A stretch of DNA of 64,000 nucleotides, from assembly GCA_002360635.1 (NCBI GenBank), contig DEQW01000001.1:413689-477688 (forward strand), in the 5' to 3' direction. The translations under genes were made by a program, and so were the position numbers. Below the pieces are notes generated by a model. It was not told the origin of the DNA and searched no databases. It worked only from the letters and a program-made list of their open reading frames with translations. Position 1 is the stretch's first letter; each line of letters begins with the position of its first letter. This DNA comes from Flavobacteriaceae bacterium UBA3356 (lineage in GTDB: Bacteria; Bacteroidota; Bacteroidia; Flavobacteriales; Flavobacteriaceae). Shown here piece after piece: positions 17,371-23,844 of the stretch.

Positions 17371-18045
17371 TTATTCGTCAGAAGATCCTTCTTTGTTTTC
17401 TCCTCCTTCAGCAGCTGCTTCAGTTCCTTCTTCGCCTTCAGCTCCTTCTTCACCTTCTTCATCTTCGTCTTCATCTTCTGGTACCTCATCAACGATTGCT
17501 GTACGAGAAGTTCTAACTTGACAGATTACTTTTTTGTCTTCGTGTAAGAATTCAAAATCTTCTGTTTCGATATCACCAACAGTCTGTACATCTCCAATTT
17601 TCATATTGGTAATGTCAACATCTATAAAATCTGGAAGGTTTTTAGGCAATGCTCTAACACGTAATCTACGGTTAATGATACGCAATACCCCACCGTTTTT
17701 AACCCCAAGGGCGTTACCTCTAACACGTACCGGAATGGTCATGCTTATTGGAGTACCATCGAATAATTGATAAAAATCAATGTGTAGAATTTGGTCTGTT
17801 ACTGGGTGAAATTGAATGTCCTGTAAGGCACAGTCAATTTTATCGCCACCTTCCAACTCTAACTCAACCCTAAAAACGTCGGGTGTGTAGATAAGGTTTT
17901 GAAATGCCAGTTCATCTGCTGAAAAATGAATGGTTTCATCCCCTCCGTACACGACGCAAGGAACCTTTCCAGCATTACGTAAGGCTTTCGTTGCCGATTT
18001 GCCTACGCTTTCTCTTTTAGATCCTTTGATTGAAATTGATTTCAT
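17371..18045 (-). CDS. rplY: 50S ribosomal protein L25 / Ctc, long form with acidic tail
   Basis: L25 binds 5S rRNA in the large subunit. The 224-residue protein is the long CTC form: KSISIKGSKRESVGKSATK at the start, VVYGGDETIHFS, LQDIQFHPVTDQILHIDFYQL, and the TL5-like second domain (IPVRVRGNALGVKNGG). The last 40 residues are almost only Glu, Asp, Gly and Ala, an extension common in Bacteroidota. It is flanked by the prs and pth transcription units and separated by terminators on both sides. Confidence 0.95.
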   Translation of the reverse strand: MKSISIKGSKRESVGKSATKALRNAGKVPCVVYGGDETIHFSADELAFQNLIYTPDVFRVELELEGGDKIDCALQDIQFHPVTDQILHIDFYQLFDGTPISMTIPVRVRGNALGVKNGGVLRIINRRLRVRALPKNLPDFIDVDITNMKIGDVQTVGDIETEDFEFLHEDKKVICQVRTSRTAIVDEVPEDEDEDEEGEEGAEGEEGTEAAAEGGENKEGSSDE

Positions 18046-18123
18046 TGTAATAAATTGTAAATTAGTATATATTAAAATTTTCGGAGTGCAAAGATGCAGT
18101 TTTTTTCTCTGTACTGAAAATAA

Positions 18124-18147
18124 AAAAGCGGTTATTTTACCGCTTTT
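18124..18147 (-). terminator. Terminator after prs
   Basis: A 9-bp stem (AAAAGCGGT / ACCGCTTTT) with a 6-base loop, followed on the minus strand by a run of T, lies 20 bases after the prs stop. Confidence 0.75.
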
Positions 18148-18166
18148 CTGTCTGTATTGTTGAAGG

Positions 18167-19108
18167 TTACATTAAAAATTTAGAACTAATGCTTTTATTG
18201 TGATTTACACTTAGCATGACTTCGGCAAATAAGTTAGCGCAAGTTAGCACTTTTACTTTCTTGCTTTCTTGACTCAATGGGATGGAGTCTGTAACAATAA
18301 GTTCTTCTAGTTTTGAGTTTTCGAGCTTTTCATAAGCATTGCCCGACAAGATAGGATGTGTACAGATGGCACGAACGCTTAAAGCGCCACGTTCCATCAT
18401 TAAGTCGGCAGCTTTTGTCAAGGTTCCTGCGGTATCAACCATATCATCAACCAAAACCACATTTTTTCCTTCCACATCACCAATAAGCTCCATGTGCGAA
18501 ATCACGTTTGCTTTTTCACGTTGCTTATAACAAATTACCACATCGCTTTCCAGGGCTTTAGAGTAGGCATATGCCCGCTTACTACCTCCCATATCTGGCG
18601 ATGCGATCGTTAGGTTGTCTAAGTTTAGCTTTCGTAAGTGTGGCAAAAATATAGTTGAGGCAAAAAGGTGATCAACTGGTTTTTCAAAAAACCCTTGAAT
18701 TTGATCGGCATGCAAATCCATGGTGATAATACGGGTAGCTCCAGCAGTTTCCAGCATTTTAGCCACCAATTTTGCAGCAATTGGCACACGTGGTTTATCT
18801 TTTCTATCTTGCCGTGCCCAGCCGAAATAAGGTAAAACAGCTGTAATATGCCTTGCCGATGCACGTTTTGCAGCATCAAGCATCAAAAGCATTTCCATCA
18901 AATGGTCACTATTGGGGTGTGTTGAGCCAATGATAAAAACGCGGCTTCCACGAACGGATTCCTCAAAAGAAGGCTGAAACTCACCATCACTGTAAGTGGA
19001 AGTAATTACTTTACCTAACGGAATACCAAAGGCCTTAGCAATATTGGCGGCGAGCGTTTCACTTTGCTTACAGGCAAAAATTTTGGGTTCGGGAATAGGA
19101 GCTGACAT
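18167..19108 (-). CDS. prs: Ribose-phosphate pyrophosphokinase (PRPP synthase)
   Basis: It makes PRPP from ribose 5-phosphate and ATP for nucleotide, His and Trp synthesis. The 313-residue protein shows the conserved FIIGSTHPNSDHLMEMLLM start region, RQDRKDKPRVPIAAK flexible loop, ITMDLHADQIQGFF, and the PRPP loop VLVDDMVDTAGTL. Length matches the class I family. The promoter is at 19135-19142 on the minus strand and a terminator follows. Confidence 0.97.
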   Translation of the reverse strand: MSAPIPEPKIFACKQSETLAANIAKAFGIPLGKVITSTYSDGEFQPSFEESVRGSRVFIIGSTHPNSDHLMEMLLMLDAAKRASARHITAVLPYFGWARQDRKDKPRVPIAAKLVAKMLETAGATRIITMDLHADQIQGFFEKPVDHLFASTIFLPHLRKLNLDNLTIASPDMGGSKRAYAYSKALESDVVICYKQREKANVISHMELIGDVEGKNVVLVDDMVDTAGTLTKAADLMMERGALSVRAICTHPILSGNAYEKLENSKLEELIVTDSIPLSQESKKVKVLTCANLFAEVMLSVNHNKSISSKFLM

Positions 19109-19134
19109 GTTTTTTATTTCAAATTGGTTGTTTG

Positions 19135-19162
19135 CAAATGTAAAAATTAATTACAAAAGCAA
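19135..19162 (-). promoter_or_regulatory. prs promoter
   Basis: On the minus strand the -7 element is TACATTTG (19142 down to 19135). A TTG at 19162-19160 lies 17 bases upstream of it. Both match the Bacteroidota consensus. Confidence 0.65.
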
Positions 19163-19207
19163 GTTAAAAATGAACCATATAAATATTTAGGTTTTATAAA
19201 AAAATTG

Positions 19208-19215
19208 TATTTTTG
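19208..19215 (+). promoter_or_regulatory. tRNA-Leu -7 element TATTTTTG
   Basis: This is a full TAnnTTTG match that ends 12 bases before the mature tRNA 5' end. Confidence 0.6.
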
Positions 19216-19227
19216 CCGTCCGTATTT

Positions 19228-19309
19228 GCCTTGGTGGCGGAATTGGTAGACGCGCTGGATTCAAAATCCAGTTCTTTCGGGAGTGTGGGTTCGATTCCCA
19301 CCCAAGGTA
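19228..19309 (+). tRNA. tRNA-Leu(CAA)
   Basis: The 82-base sequence folds into a class II tRNA. The acceptor GCCTTGG pairs with CCAAGGT (one G-U pair), the D arm contains AATTGGTAGA, and the anticodon stem CTGGA/TCCAG encloses TTCAAAA with anticodon CAA. A short variable arm follows, and the T arm is GTGGG-TTCGATT-CCCAC. CCA is not encoded. Confidence 0.95.
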
Positions 19310-19316
19310 CAAAAAA

Positions 19317-19343
19317 GCTGAGATGAAAATCTCGGCTTTTTTT
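19317..19343 (+). terminator. Terminator after tRNA-Leu
   Basis: The stem GCTGAGAT / ATCTCGGC with loop GAAA is followed by seven T residues. It starts 8 bases after the tRNA. Confidence 0.85.
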
Positions 19344-19490
19344 GCTCAGGTACAACATTTACAATCTTTCAGAAGCGAATTAGTTTTAACACCATATTCT
19401 TTCAATTGACATAAAATCATATTATTCTATCAATAATTTTACGTATAACAGTAATAGCACTATAGTTGTTTTTTATTGTACTTCTTATCT

Positions 19491-19534
19491 GCAACATCGG
19501 TTATCACTATTCATTTGAATTTCTTATATTTTTG
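19491..19534 (+). promoter_or_regulatory. Imperfect Crp/Fnr-type palindrome and promoter upstream of the regulator gene
   Basis: GCAAC-ATCG-GTTAT (19491-19504) differs at two positions from the GTAAC-N4-GTTAC motif seen elsewhere in the island. The -7 element TATTTTTG (19527-19534) starts 29.5 bp from the palindrome centre, the same distance as at the other sites. Transcription would run through the DUF2892-like remnant into the Crp/Fnr gene, so this looks like autoregulation. Confidence 0.6.
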
Positions 19535-19623
19535 TGTAAAAATTTCGAATAATTTGAAAAGAACATATCTATACAACCTTTTACTCTTAAAATTCCCAAA
19601 ATGCAGTCTAAAATACAGCATAG

Positions 19624-19854
19624 AGCCAGCGCTTTAGAGGTTCTTATGTTACCTACGGTGTAAGGACTGCAATGGGTGTGGCTGTATTCGAAATTAATTA
19701 CTTCACAGGTTTGGCAAGCCACCCTCTTGCAATATTTGGTTATATTGTACTGGGATTGTTTTTTGTTGATGCCCTACATGGGTACAGTTTCAAAATCTAT
19801 TTGGGCGCATTTCTTTTTCAAGTACAACCCTTCAATTGCAAAATGGGCAGATAA
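19624..19854 (+). pseudogene. Probable remnant of a DUF2892 (YgaP-type) membrane gene
   Basis: The frame ending at TAA (19852-19854) reads GVAVFEINYFTGLASHPLAI and then FGYIVLGLFFVDALHGYSF. This resembles DUF2892 proteins (two short membrane hairpins with a FTG...HPLA... pattern), but the usual N-terminal start is replaced by an in-frame TAG at 19621. The expected CPLY motif is also lost. An ATG at 19672 could give 60 residues. Its stop overlaps the regulator's ATG as TAATG, so the two were once translationally coupled. DUF2892 genes often accompany rhodanese genes, which fits the neighbourhood. Confidence 0.4.
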
Positions 19855-20486
19855 TGATTCAAGAACTTAAAAAATATTATGGCGGACAATTTGAACCAGC
19901 ACTAATTGAAGAAATCAATGGCGTGGGTACTTTTATGGAAGTGCCAGAAGGTCAAGATTTAATTAAACCAGGGCAGTATGTTAAATCAATGCCATTACTA
20001 CTTTCCGGAAGCATTAAAGTATTGCGTCCAGATTCTGATGGGGATGAATTGTTATTGTATCATCTTGAAAAGGGTGACACGTGTGCAATGACGATGACCT
20101 GTTGTATAGGAAACACCAAGAGTGAAATTCACGCAGTATCAGAAACCCCAGCAAAACTACTGATGATTCCTGTGGGCAAAATGGAAGAATGGTCTAGTAA
20201 ATACAAAACTTGGCGCGTCTTTGTTTTTGACAGTTACCATACTCGTATGATGGAAATGCTCGAAAGCATAGATAATATAGCCTTCAACAATATGGACGAA
20301 CGCTTGGAAAACTATATTCAGGATAAGATTGAAATTCTTAATAGCAAGCACATCTACACTACTCACAAAGAGATAGCGAAAGACCTCCATACAAGTCGTA
20401 TCGTTATTTCCAGACTTCTTAAAAAGATGGAAAAAGACCAGAAAATAAAATTACATCGCAGTTTTATTGAAATCAAACAGTTTTAG
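19854..20486 (+). CDS. Crp/Fnr family transcriptional regulator
   Basis: The 210-residue protein has an N-terminal cyclic-nucleotide-like beta roll (residues about 20-115: GQYVKSMPLLLSGSIKVLR, LYHLEKGDTCAMTMTCCIG) and a C-terminal winged helix with the recognition region THKEIAKDLHTSRIVISRLL. Three cysteines cluster at CAMTMTCC, a possible redox or metal site. The ATG at 19854 is preferred over 19836 because it overlaps the preceding stop (TAATG) and gives the usual MIQELKKYYG start. It is the probable reader of the GTAAC-N4-GTTAC sites in this island; that link is inference. The sensed signal is unknown. Confidence 0.9.
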   Translation: MIQELKKYYGGQFEPALIEEINGVGTFMEVPEGQDLIKPGQYVKSMPLLLSGSIKVLRPDSDGDELLLYHLEKGDTCAMTMTCCIGNTKSEIHAVSETPAKLLMIPVGKMEEWSSKYKTWRVFVFDSYHTRMMEMLESIDNIAFNNMDERLENYIQDKIEILNSKHIYTTHKEIAKDLHTSRIVISRLLKKMEKDQKIKLHRSFIEIKQF

Positions 20487-20664
20487 CGGCTTTGCCACTC
20501 GAAAAAACGAATTCACCGCTCTCAATACGGAATTGCTCAGATTAAGTATCGATAGTATAAACGCGCATCTGGGACGGGCAAGCAACGTTCGAGAGAAAAC
20601 AGGCGTCTATTTTGACTTTCCCATTATAGCAGATATTGATATGAAGGTATCGGAGCTTGTTTGA
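20485..20664 (+). pseudogene. Peroxiredoxin fragment (Prx6/1-Cys type)
   Basis: Directly after the regulator stop the frame reads RKNEFTALNTELLRLSIDSI, then NVREKTGVYFDFPIIADIDM and KVSEL before TGA. This is the middle of a 1-Cys-type peroxiredoxin (LSIDS...HL, then FPIIAD.DMKV). The N-terminal part with the catalytic PVCTTE cysteine and the C-terminal half are missing, so it cannot work. It has no own start signal. A terminator follows at 20725. Confidence 0.75.
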
Positions 20665-20724
20665 AATTCTATAAAATTCAATCAATGGATTCTTATATGA
20701 AATCTATGGCTGGTTAGTGGAAAG

Positions 20725-20750
20725 GCGACAAGTAATTGTCGCTTTTTTTT
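20725..20750 (+). terminator. Terminator closing the regulator transcription unit
   Basis: A 7-bp stem GCGACAA / TTGTCGC with loop GTAA is followed by eight T residues. It lies just before the Crp/Fnr-type site of the rhodanese operon. Confidence 0.85.
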
Positions 20751-20757
20751 GACTACG

Positions 20758-20801
20758 GTAACATTGGTTACGGACTCTTGCTTCTATGCTACTTAATTTT
20801 A
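20758..20801 (+). promoter_or_regulatory. Crp/Fnr-type site GTAACATTGGTTAC and promoter of the rhodanese operon
   Basis: The perfect-arm palindrome GTAAC-ATTG-GTTAC (20758-20771) is followed by a -7 element TAATTTTA (20794-20801) starting 29.5 bp from its centre. There is no clear -33 TTG, which fits an activator-dependent promoter. The rhodanese ATG is 44 bases downstream. Confidence 0.75.
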
Positions 20802-20844
20802 CAATAAAAAGGAAACACATTTAATTAAAAATATTATTCTAATT

Positions 20845-21198
20845 ATGGCACTATTTAATACGATGTTTGGAGCAAATGCACAAAAATCAGACACGATAAA
20901 AGTTCTTACTGCATCAGATTTCAACAAAGCAATTGAGAACAACAATGTTCAATTGGTCGATGTTAGAACAACTCAAGAATTCAATCAAGGCGCAATCGAT
21001 AGCGCTTTAAATATTGACTTTTTTCAACAAGATAAATTTAAAAGCGAATTTGAAAAATTAGATAGGGATCAACCTGTTTATCTATACTGTCATTCCGGAA
21101 ACCGAAGCCATCAGGCAGCCCTAAAATTAGAGACAATGGGCTTTAAAGAAATTTACGATTTAAAAGGTGGTTATATGATGTGGCCATCTAAAAATTAA
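20845..21198 (+). CDS. Rhodanese-like sulfurtransferase
   Basis: The 117-residue single-domain rhodanese carries the active loop YCHSGNRS with Cys82, plus LVDVRTTQEFNQGAI and YDLKGGYMMWP. Such proteins move sulfane sulfur from persulfides or thiosulfate to an acceptor. It has no clear signal peptide (start MALFNTMFG), so it is probably cytoplasmic. It is the first gene of a tight operon (gaps of 5, 5 and 7 bases) with an HMA-like protein, a cupin lipoprotein and a c-type cytochrome, and is controlled from the palindrome at 20758. Confidence 0.9.
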   Translation: MALFNTMFGANAQKSDTIKVLTASDFNKAIENNNVQLVDVRTTQEFNQGAIDSALNIDFFQQDKFKSEFEKLDRDQPVYLYCHSGNRSHQAALKLETMGFKEIYDLKGGYMMWPSKN

Positions 21199-21203
21199 AA
21201 AAA

Positions 21204-21470
21204 ATGAAAACAACGCTCAAATTACAAAATGTTAAATGTAGTGGTTGCACAAACGGCATTGCAGCGCGATTACTAAAACTTTCAGGTATTAATAATGTGC
21301 AGATAGCAGATGGCTCTTCTGAAGTTTCATTTACCTACGAGACGGTAAACGACCTTGCGATCGCCGAGCGCACACTTGCTCAGATAGGCTATCCGCCAGA
21401 AGGTGCAGAAAATAAATTAAAAAATAAAGCGATGTCATACATAAGTTGTGTGGCAGGAAATCTAAATTAA
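21204..21470 (+). CDS. HMA-like small protein with a CxxC site
   Basis: The 88-residue protein has the heavy-metal-associated domain pattern LQNVKCSGCTNGIAARLLKL with Cys12 and Cys15, then beta-strand and helix segments (VSFTYETVNDLAIAERTLAQIGY). Members bind soft metal ions such as Cu(I) and pass them to transporters. A second possible role here is as a sulfur acceptor for the rhodanese next door; both are inference. It carries one more cysteine near the C-terminus (ISC). Confidence 0.75.
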   Translation: MKTTLKLQNVKCSGCTNGIAARLLKLSGINNVQIADGSSEVSFTYETVNDLAIAERTLAQIGYPPEGAENKLKNKAMSYISCVAGNLN

Positions 21471-21475
21471 AAATT

Positions 21476-21841
21476 ATGAGATATCTATTCAGTTTATTAG
21501 TTGCAACTATTCTGCTAACCAGTTGTGGAGACCAGAAGTTAAACGAAAAAATAAGTGAAAATAATCTATCAGCAAAAGTTGAATACGGCGATAAGATAGT
21601 TAATAAGACCATTTTTGAAAGTGATTACAAAATGATTGTTTTTGCAATGAGAAAGGATCAAGACCTTAAACCGCATAGTGCATCGATGGAGGCGCCAATG
21701 TTAATGCTCGAAGGAAGTGCGAAAGTTACAATTGGAGATGAAACAACCATTGTAGAAAAAGGAGATATAATCACACTGCCCAAAAATATAGTGCACGGTG
21801 TATATCCAATCACAGACTGTAAGTTCTTGCTTATAAAATAA
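21476..21841 (+). CDS. Cupin-domain lipoprotein
   Basis: Start at ATG 21476 gives a lipoprotein signal with LLTSC at residues 12-16. The 121-residue protein is one cupin barrel: LKPHSASMEAPMLMLEGSAKV (motif 1 with one His), then VEKGDIITLPKNIVHGV (motif 2 with His). It would bind one metal ion in the periplasm. Whether it is an enzyme, for instance a thiol dioxygenase, or a sensor cannot be told. Confidence 0.8.
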   Translation: MRYLFSLLVATILLTSCGDQKLNEKISENNLSAKVEYGDKIVNKTIFESDYKMIVFAMRKDQDLKPHSASMEAPMLMLEGSAKVTIGDETTIVEKGDIITLPKNIVHGVYPITDCKFLLIK

Positions 21842-21848
21842 TATCGAT

Positions 21849-22856
21849 ATGAGAATATTTCAATTAATAACTGTCATAGGATTCGCTTCGGTGATCTTCA
21901 CCAGTTGCAAAAACTCAAAGAATTCAGGTTATGCAAGTCATAATGCAATAGAAAATACACCGGTATCAGATTCTATGAAACATTCTGGGAAGAAATTGAT
22001 GGAAACCCAATGTTATGTATGTCATAACCCGAATACAAGTCACGATGCGCGTATAGCACCACCTATGGTGGCCATTAAATCACATTACCTGAATGAAAAC
22101 ACGACAAAAGAAGAATTTGCCGATGCCATTTGGAAGTTTGTACAAAAGCCAAGTAAAGAAAAGTCTAAAATGAGAGGTGCTGTCCGTAGATTTGGAGTGA
22201 TGCCCTACCAAGCTTTTAATGAAGAAGAAATCCGGCAAATTGCAGATTATATGTACGATTATGAGATTGACGAGCCCGAATGGTTCAAAAAACATATCGA
22301 GGAAGAAAGCAAGGGCAAGATGAAGTATCGCAATGATGGAAAAAAGATAGGTGCTCCTCATTCTGAAGAAAAGAAAACACCAGCAGAAAGGGGTCTGGAA
22401 TATGCCTTGAACACCAAAAAAGAACTGGGCAAAAACCTTATGGGTGCCATTCAGAAAAAAGGGACTGTTGAAGCGGTTACATTTTGCAATGTACACGCTT
22501 ATCCCATTACAGATAGTATGGCAACGGCTCAAAACGCTACAATAAAAAGGGTAAGTGACAAACCTAGAAATCCTAAAAATCAGGCAAATACAAAAGAGCT
22601 GAAAATTATCGAACAGTTTAAAAAAGCAATTGCAAATGGTGAAGACTATCAACCTGTAACTGAAGTGGAAAACGGGCACAATACCTTTTATTATCCCATA
22701 ACCACAAATTCTATGTGTTTGCAATGCCACGGTATCCCTAATAAGACTATACAAACTGAAGTGCTTACAACCATTATAGATTTGTATCCTAACGATAAAG
22801 CAACAGGTTACGACATTAACGAAGTACGCGGAATATGGGTGTTAAATTTTGAATGA
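21849..22856 (+). CDS. Lipoprotein cytochrome c with DUF3365-like C-terminal domain
   Basis: The 335-residue protein has a lipobox TSC at residues 18-20. It has one monohaem cytochrome c domain (CYVCH at residues 55-59, with MPYQAF as likely Met ligand near 116) and a C-terminal DUF3365/Tll0287-like domain from about 170 with its own haem motif CLQCH at 290-294. DUF3365 domains bind haem and are often sensors or electron carriers in the periplasm. As last gene of the rhodanese operon it may carry electrons from sulfur oxidation; that role is inference. Confidence 0.85.
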   Translation: MRIFQLITVIGFASVIFTSCKNSKNSGYASHNAIENTPVSDSMKHSGKKLMETQCYVCHNPNTSHDARIAPPMVAIKSHYLNENTTKEEFADAIWKFVQKPSKEKSKMRGAVRRFGVMPYQAFNEEEIRQIADYMYDYEIDEPEWFKKHIEEESKGKMKYRNDGKKIGAPHSEEKKTPAERGLEYALNTKKELGKNLMGAIQKKGTVEAVTFCNVHAYPITDSMATAQNATIKRVSDKPRNPKNQANTKELKIIEQFKKAIANGEDYQPVTEVENGHNTFYYPITTNSMCLQCHGIPNKTIQTEVLTTIIDLYPNDKATGYDINEVRGIWVLNFE

Positions 22857-22913
22857 TTGAATTATAAAAGCACTTGTTCATTTTGAAAACCTATAATGGT
22901 AATTGGGTGAAGT

Positions 22914-22957
22914 GTTTCATAAGTTACAGTCTTTCTTACAATCACCTATTAGTTTTA
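22914..22957 (+). promoter_or_regulatory. Decayed Crp/Fnr-type site and promoter of the SQR pseudogene
   Basis: GTTTC-ATAA-GTTAC (22914-22927) keeps the right half-site and has two changes in the left half. A -7-like element TAGTTTTA (22950-22957) starts exactly 29.5 bp from the centre. The SQR remains start about 30 bases further on. Confidence 0.55.
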
Positions 22958-22987
22958 TCCGGATAATCAATTTTGAAATTATGCTGA

Positions 22988-23326
22988 TGCATAGTAAAAG
23001 ATAGTCGCTGCGATATAAAATATGATATGATACACGCCGCACCGCCAAGTGTTATGCAAGAATTTTAAAGAAATCAACTTTGGTAAACGAAGCACAATAG
23101 AATGGGCAACAAATCTTATAATGGATATTCGTCCTGCCCGCTTATTACAGGTTATGGAAAAATCGTGTTGGCAAAATTTGACTATGACAAAAATTTTATT
23201 TCCAATACTATGTTGAAACAACTTTTTATTAAAGATAGCTCAAAGAGTACCGGTGCTTGTGGATGCTTAAAAAAGCGGGCTTCCATATCTGTATTGATCA
23301 AAATGCTTATGGGTATCGATGTTTAA
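22988..23326 (+). pseudogene. Sulfide:quinone oxidoreductase-like pseudogene
   Basis: One frame reads IKYDMIHAAPP, then two stops, then MGNKSYNGYSSCPLITGYGK and IVLAKFDYDKNF. These are landmarks from the second half of short-type SQR flavoproteins (YDMIH..PP; YNGY.SCPL..GYGK). Frame changes and large deletions remove the FAD-binding N-terminus and the middle. The C-terminal part LKK..., MLMGI is split over two frames. It is a different paralogue from the intact enzyme at 37056. Confidence 0.7.
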
Positions 23327-23356
23327 TTTAAAATAATACTATGATTCAAAATATAT

Positions 23357-23364
23357 TATCTTTG
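23357..23364 (+). promoter_or_regulatory. -7 element TATCTTTG six bases before an ATG
   Basis: This full TAnnTTTG match ends 5 bases before the start codon of the 132-residue protein at 23370. The start site of transcription would fall on or next to the ATG, which suggests a leaderless mRNA. Confidence 0.6.
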
Positions 23365-23369
23365 ATTTA

Positions 23370-23768
23370 ATGATTAAGTTATTTTCCATATCACTTTCAT
23401 TTTTAATCCTTTTACAGAGTTTTGGGATTAGTTTCAATGATTTATCTCAGATAGATGAATTTATTGAGCACGCCCAGTTTCATAGTGAACAATATGGAGA
23501 TAATGTATTTGTTTTTATTTCTAAGCATTATGGCGAATTAAAAACGGACCATGATAAAGAACATCAAGAAGAAAAGGAGGATCACGAGCAACTGCCTTTT
23601 CAACAACAATCCAACGTATCCATAATTTCCGCCTTTACTTTGAATTCACAAAATGAAGCGTTTAAAACACCAGAACCTTTCGAATTCAAAAATCATAATT
23701 TCTATTATTTAGAGCCTACGTCGTCCTTACATTCCTCAGGGCCTTTTCAGCCACCACGGCTTTCGTAA
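23370..23768 (+). CDS. Small exported His/Glu-rich protein preceding the CzcA-type pump
   Basis: The 132-residue protein has an N-terminal hydrophobic segment (FSISLSFLILLQSFGISF) that fits a signal peptide. Residues 30-75 are rich in His, Asp and Glu (EFIEHAQFHSEQYGD, KTDHDKEHQEEKEDHEQ), suitable for binding divalent metals. No named family is recognised. Its position 76 bases before a CzcA-type pump gene suggests a periplasmic metal-binding helper; that is inference. Confidence 0.65.
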   Translation: MIKLFSISLSFLILLQSFGISFNDLSQIDEFIEHAQFHSEQYGDNVFVFISKHYGELKTDHDKEHQEEKEDHEQLPFQQQSNVSIISAFTLNSQNEAFKTPEPFEFKNHNFYYLEPTSSLHSSGPFQPPRLS

Positions 23769-23844
23769 AATTTAATGTTTAAAATTTCTTTCCGAATTCA
23801 CATTGTGGATTTGGTACTATTATCATTTAAAGTTTTATGAAAAG

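Noticed and set aside
19228..19309. tRNA-Leu as the attachment site of the island
   Set aside because: No second copy of its 3' end was found near 45 kb, and the integrase remnant lies at tRNA-Asp instead.
19345..19440. Minus-strand 24-codon frame ending in a Cys-rich tail
   Set aside because: Too short, no promoter or conserved feature; I could not connect it with a family.
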